DNA of 27,746 nucleotides from CAYOVG01 sp964407285 (GTDB lineage Bacteria; Desulfobacterota; Syntrophobacteria; Syntrophobacterales; Syntrophobacteraceae), in NCBI GenBank assembly GCA_964407285.1, contig CAYOVG010000045.1, positions 1 through 27,746 of the forward strand. The letters run 5' to 3'. This document shows, one piece after another, positions 24,342-27,746 of the stretch. The notes under the pieces are model-generated. The model saw nothing but the letters and a program-made list of their open reading frames with translations. It was not told the DNA's origin and did not search any database. Every line of letters starts with the position of its first letter. The stretch's first letter is position 1. Both the position numbers and the translations under genes were made by a program.

Positions 24342-24836
24342 ATGGCTAAGCGCGAAAAGATCATTCTCGGATTGATGGCGGCCGCGATTGTGTTCGGCTT
24401 GTTCAGCCTGTTGTTCAGTTCGCCTCAAAAGGCGGTCACGGTCGGCTCCGACAACAGGCTCAAGGAACTCAATGAGATGACCGGGAAGTTCAGGGACGAC
24501 CTGCAAAAGGAAGCCCTAAGCCCTGCGCAGGCCTACGTCCTGGAGAACGCATCCGTGGAATGGAACGCGGACCCGTTCGTTGGAAAGACGCTCGTGCCCG
24601 CGGCCGAACCGGCCAAGGACCAGCCGGCTCCGGAGGTCGGCTTCAGCTATACGGGATTCATGAATTCGCCCACCCGGCGTCTTGCCGTAATCAACGGGAT
24701 GGAGTACGTGATCGGCGAGGAACTGCAGGCGGGAGGCTATATCGTCCGCATCATTGAACAGGACAAAGTCGTTCTTGAAGTAACGGGAAAGAATTATTTC
24801 ATCACGGTCCCGTTTGCGGGAGAGATGTTGAGATAG
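24342..24836 (+). CDS. PilP/MshK-like pilus assembly protein
   Basis: 164 residues from the ATG at 24342; a TTG at 24324 is an unlikely alternative. One N-terminal membrane helix (about 7-25, ILGLMAAAIVFGLFSLLF), a linker, and a C-terminal small beta domain (about 100-164: FSYTGFMNSPTRRLAVINGM, YVIGEELQAGGYIVRIIEQD, VVLEVTGKNYFI) with the PilP/GspC homology-region pattern. This domain normally contacts the N-domains of the secretin, linking inner and outer membrane parts. It is followed 17 bp later by the secretin gene. Confidence 0.75.
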   Translation: MAKREKIILGLMAAAIVFGLFSLLFSSPQKAVTVGSDNRLKELNEMTGKFRDDLQKEALSPAQAYVLENASVEWNADPFVGKTLVPAAEPAKDQPAPEVGFSYTGFMNSPTRRLAVINGMEYVIGEELQAGGYIVRIIEQDKVVLEVTGKNYFITVPFAGEMLR

Positions 24837-24853
24837 TCCATGCGGGAGAGGGC

Positions 24854-26518
24854 ATGAGAAGAGTCGGCGGGGTGGTTTTCTTCTTTTTGTTGGGGATCAT
24901 ACTTCTCGGGTGCGCGGAAACCCCAAAGGGGCCGCCGAGCAGTGAAGACGTGTTTCAGAAGTGGAGGAATCTCGCCCAGAATCCACCCGCTCCGCCGACT
25001 CCGCCTGCTCCGCCCGCTCCGCCCGCGCCTCCGGCGCCTGCCCCTCGTTCCCCCCGCGCGGCCGCGCCCGGCGCGGTCGTGGAGACGCCGAAGACCGTCC
25101 CGGAGGAATCAAAGGAGGCCGCAAAGCCGCAGAAGCCGTTGCCGAGCCAGAAAGTGAGCATCAGGATGCACAATGCCGATACGGCCGTCGTGCTCCGAAC
25201 GCTTGCGCGCGCGGTGGATGTGAACATTTTGCTCAACGAGAAGGTCAAGGGCTCCGTCAGCGTGGACCTCGAGAACGTGCCCTGGGACCAGGCCTTCCAG
25301 GGCATCCTGCGCTCGCAGGGGCTCGAATACAAGTGGGAGGGAGACCTTCTGCGGGTCCTCACCGTGGAGGACATGGAAAGCGACTACAATATCCAGTCGC
25401 TCAAGGAAAGACAGGGCGTTGTGGAATCCCTGGCCGTAAGAGTCGTGCCGGTTGATTATACGGACATCGGTAAGTTGCAGGAAAAGATGAAGGAGCAGCT
25501 TTCGAAGGACGACAAGGGAACGGCTCGCGGTTCGGTCGCGGTGGATGAACATACGAATTCGCTCATCATCAACGCCACTCAAAGCGATATCGACAAGATG
25601 GTCCCGCTCATCGAGGAACTCGACAGGCCCATTCCTCAAATCCGTATACAGTCAACGATCGTGGAAACGACCAAGGACACGGCCCATGCGTTGGGGATAC
25701 AATGGGGGGGCCTGTACACCGGCGGCGACGTGACGGTTACCCCCGGAGGCACCACGGGCGTCATCGATCCGGTCACCGGTACGGTGACGTATGCCCCTCT
25801 TACCGGCACGACGGGCATCAGCACCCAGGGGTTCGCCGCCAATTTCCCGGTGGACGTCGCCACCGGCGGAAGCGGGGCCGCACTGGGGTTGCTTGTGGGC
25901 ACGATCGGGGGCAACATCCTGGATATCCAGTTATCGGCCCTCCAGGAGGAGGGAAAGCTCAACATTCTCTCCAGTCCATCCATCACCACCCTAGACAATC
26001 AACTGGCTTTTACCGAAAACGGCGAGGAAGTTCCCTTCGTATCGACGGTCACGTCGAGTTCCGGGGTCAGCACGGAAGTCAAATTCAAGGATGCCGTATT
26101 GCGGCTCGAGATCACTCCGCACGTAATCGGAGAAGATAAGCTGCGGATGAAGATCGTGGTGAAGAAAGACGAAGTCGACTTCACGAGGACCGTGCTGGGC
26201 AATCCCGTTATTATCAAGAAACAGACGCAAACCACGCTCATAACGCGCGATGGGGAAACCATCGTCATATCCGGGCTGACGAAGGAGACGAACACCTCCA
26301 GCAACAAGGGAGTTCCCGGGTTGCAGGACACTCCCCTGCTGGGGTGGCTTTTCCGCTCCAAGAGCAGGGATAACAAGATGGAGGAGGTGCTGATATTCAT
26401 CACTCCTCGCATCCTGAGGGACGAGAGACTGCACAGGGCGCCTGCGTACCCCGCCCCGGCGTCACACTCCCCGGTCGCGGCTCCGCCGTCGCCGGTGAGA
26501 AAGGAATCGTCGCCATGA
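24854..26518 (+). CDS. mshL: Type IV pilus secretin, MshL/PilQ-like lipoprotein
   Basis: 554 residues. A lipoprotein signal (FFFLLGIILLGC, lipidated Cys20) is followed by a proline/alanine tract (44-64, PPAPP repeats) that may span the peptidoglycan. Then come a secretin/TonB short N-terminal domain (about 101-172), an N1-type domain (about 192-258, DEHTNSLIINA) and the secretin core (about 260-520) with ILSSPSITTLDNQLAF and VPGLQDTPLLGWLF. There are no AMIN domains, and the size and lipidation match MshL rather than canonical PilQ. It forms the outer-membrane pore for the pilus. GAGAGGG lies just before the ATG. The stop overlaps the start of the next gene (ATGA). Confidence 0.9.
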   Translation: MRRVGGVVFFFLLGIILLGCAETPKGPPSSEDVFQKWRNLAQNPPAPPTPPAPPAPPAPPAPAPRSPRAAAPGAVVETPKTVPEESKEAAKPQKPLPSQKVSIRMHNADTAVVLRTLARAVDVNILLNEKVKGSVSVDLENVPWDQAFQGILRSQGLEYKWEGDLLRVLTVEDMESDYNIQSLKERQGVVESLAVRVVPVDYTDIGKLQEKMKEQLSKDDKGTARGSVAVDEHTNSLIINATQSDIDKMVPLIEELDRPIPQIRIQSTIVETTKDTAHALGIQWGGLYTGGDVTVTPGGTTGVIDPVTGTVTYAPLTGTTGISTQGFAANFPVDVATGGSGAALGLLVGTIGGNILDIQLSALQEEGKLNILSSPSITTLDNQLAFTENGEEVPFVSTVTSSSGVSTEVKFKDAVLRLEITPHVIGEDKLRMKIVVKKDEVDFTRTVLGNPVIIKKQTQTTLITRDGETIVISGLTKETNTSSNKGVPGLQDTPLLGWLFRSKSRDNKMEEVLIFITPRILRDERLHRAPAYPAPASHSPVAAPPSPVRKESSP

Positions 26519-27746
26519 AACAGGACAAGGACAAATGGAACTATTTCAAGCTGCTCAATTTGAGCAAGGAGCCTTTCTCTAATTCACCCGACCCGGAATT
26601 CTTTTTCCATTCCAGGCAGCACATGGGTTGCTTGCAGAAACTGGAGCTTTCCGTCCGGCTGCGGCGCGGGTTGAACGTGGTGACGGGCGATGTGGGGACG
26701 GGAAAGACGACCCTGTGCCGCCAACTCATCCGCTCTCTTGCGGCCGACACCAACATCGAGACGCACCTCATCCTCGACCCCCAGTTCGACAACCCGCGGG
26801 CGTTCCTCGCCACCATCGCCGACATGTTCGGATTATCGGGCGTTTCGGTAAACGACAGCGAATGGCGCATCAAGGAAAGCATCCAGAAGTACCTGTTCCA
26901 AAGCGGTGTTTACGACCGGAAGACGGTCCTGCTGGCGATCGACGAGGGTCAGAAGATACCGGAGTTCGGCCTGGAGATACTGCGGGAGTTGCTCAACTAC
27001 GAGATCAACGAGTACAAGCTGCTCCAGATCGTAATCTTCGCCCAGAGAGAATTCGAAGAGATCCTGCCGAAATTTCCGAATTTCGTGGACCGCGTCAATT
27101 TTTTCTTCACGCTGGGGCCGATGAGTTTCCTGGAGACCAGGTCGATGGTCCGGTTTCGGCTCCACAAGGCGAAGGACGGATACAATGCCCCCATGTTGTT
27201 TACGAACGCGGGGCTTTGGGCCGTCTATAGGGCCACGGGGGGGTATCCCAGGAAGATCGTTCATCTTTGCCATCGGGTGCTGCTGGCGCTGATCATTCAG
27301 AATCGAACGAAAGCGGGTTGGAAACTCGTCAGGTGGTGCGCGAGCATGGCGTTCTCGACGCCTTCCGAGGAGAGGAGCAGCCGGACCCTGGCGATAGCGG
27401 CGGGTGGCGTGGCGGCTCTCGTCATGGTCATCCTGCTGTCGGCGGGTCAGGTGGGAGTATTCCGGCCCGGGAACGGCGGCGGCGCGGATGTGAAGACGAG
27501 CGCCGATACCGCGCCCGGCGCCGTGCAGGAGACTCGCGACCTGTCCGGCCCCCTGGTGGAGCAAATGACTGCGCTGGCGGTGGACAAACCGACGGAACCG
27601 GCTCCCGAGGCCGGCGCGGAGCCGTCGTCCCCTCCACCCACCCCGGATTCGCCGGGGCCATCGGATGGGGCGCGGACCGTCCAGGTCGCTTCGGTCTCCC
27701 TTCCCCCCGAGGCGGATGAAGTCTCGCCCTCCCCGATACCCGGAAG
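26515..27746 (+). CDS. ExeA/MshM-type AAA ATPase with membrane anchor, 3'-truncated by window edge
   Basis: 410 complete codons remain open at the window end. The ATG overlaps the secretin stop, with AAGGA 9 nt upstream. N-terminal AAA domain: NLSKEPFSNSPDPEFFF (typical ExeA/GspA opening), Walker A GDVGTGKTT (58-66, K64), Walker B VLLAIDEGQ (138-146, D143/E144), and the sensor-like GPMSFLETRSMVRFRL. A membrane helix lies at about 292-311, followed by an Ala/Pro-rich periplasmic tail (from 312) that continues beyond the window. ExeA/GspA proteins use such tails to bind peptidoglycan and help secretin assembly. MshM is the short homologue in MSHA clusters; this one is longer and nearer to ExeA in layout. 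Confidence 0.88.
   Translation, partial: MKQDKDKWNYFKLLNLSKEPFSNSPDPEFFFHSRQHMGCLQKLELSVRLRRGLNVVTGDVGTGKTTLCRQLIRSLAADTNIETHLILDPQFDNPRAFLATIADMFGLSGVSVNDSEWRIKESIQKYLFQSGVYDRKTVLLAIDEGQKIPEFGLEILRELLNYEINEYKLLQIVIFAQREFEEILPKFPNFVDRVNFFFTLGPMSFLETRSMVRFRLHKAKDGYNAPMLFTNAGLWAVYRATGGYPRKIVHLCHRVLLALIIQNRTKAGWKLVRWCASMAFSTPSEERSSRTLAIAAGGVAALVMVILLSAGQVGVFRPGNGGGADVKTSADTAPGAVQETRDLSGPLVEQMTALAVDKPTEPAPEAGAEPSSPPPTPDSPGPSDGARTVQVASVSLPPEADEVSPSPIPG

Noticed and set aside
25003..25065. CCGCCTGCTCCG-type tandem repeats as a CRISPR or satellite array
   Set aside because: They are codons of the Pro/Ala tract in the secretin, in frame and without spacers.
26628..27719. Two ORFs in the third frame over the ExeA-like gene
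   Set aside because: The frame starting at 26515 encodes Walker A, Walker B and a membrane helix and stays open to the window end. The other frame is low-complexity and interrupted.
1..27746. tRNA, rRNA, CRISPR array or prophage
   Set aside because: Reading through both strands I saw no tRNA-like cloverleaf, rRNA segment, regularly spaced direct repeats, or integrase or structural phage genes. A covariance-model scan would be needed to exclude small RNAs.

Overview
The window is a GC-rich bacterial chromosome segment, densely coded, with many ATGA/GTGA start-stop overlaps. Gene content (large PAS-rich histidine kinases, an MSHA-like type IV pilus cluster, a CYP152 peroxygenase, a TAT-exported amidohydrolase) fits a Deltaproteobacteria-type Gram-negative such as the Syntrophobacterales. 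That placement is inferred from gene families only; no rRNA or other phylogenetic marker is present.

Layout. (1) 1-5041, + strand: a 5'-truncated membrane PAS histidine kinase overlapping a 1068-residue hybrid kinase with receivers at both ends. (2) 5042-5503: non-coding, with repeats shared with 14.2-14.5 kb. (3) 5504-11079, - strand: a three-gene unit transcribed in the order PEP-synthase/rifampicin-phosphotransferase-like dikinase, TAT-signal amidohydrolase, CYP152-type P450. (4) 11151-14613: a decay zone with two fragments of an IS1182-like transposase, a patatin-like lipoprotein, a frameshifted outer-membrane protein gene and several repeats. (5) 14614-20465, - strand: a tightly coupled operon of DUF3604/PHP-like exported protein, PpiC-type foldase, three HupE/UreJ-type membrane proteins, a small ORF and a 183-residue membrane protein. 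(6) 20466-21644: 1.2 kb intergenic region with an AT-rich patch, a candidate promoter and a perfect 10-bp inverted repeat. (7) 21645-27746, + strand: PilM-PilN fusion, PilO, PilP, lipoprotein secretin (MshL/PilQ) and an ExeA/MshM-type ATPase that runs off the window. The PilO-PilP junction carries a MITE/REP-like inverted repeat.

How the genes may work together. The kinases probably form one signalling unit without an obvious DNA-binding output in view. Regions 3 and 5 are the strongest candidates for undescribed systems. Region 3 combines an ATP-dependent phosphotransferase, an exported hydrolase and a peroxygenase that acts on fatty-acid-like carboxylates. Region 5 combines a predicted metal-dependent exported phosphoesterase-like protein, a periplasmic foldase and three putative metal-transport membrane proteins, which suggests uptake of a metal or metal-ligand. 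Region 7 is the inner-membrane alignment complex, secretin and assembly ATPase of a type IV pilus.
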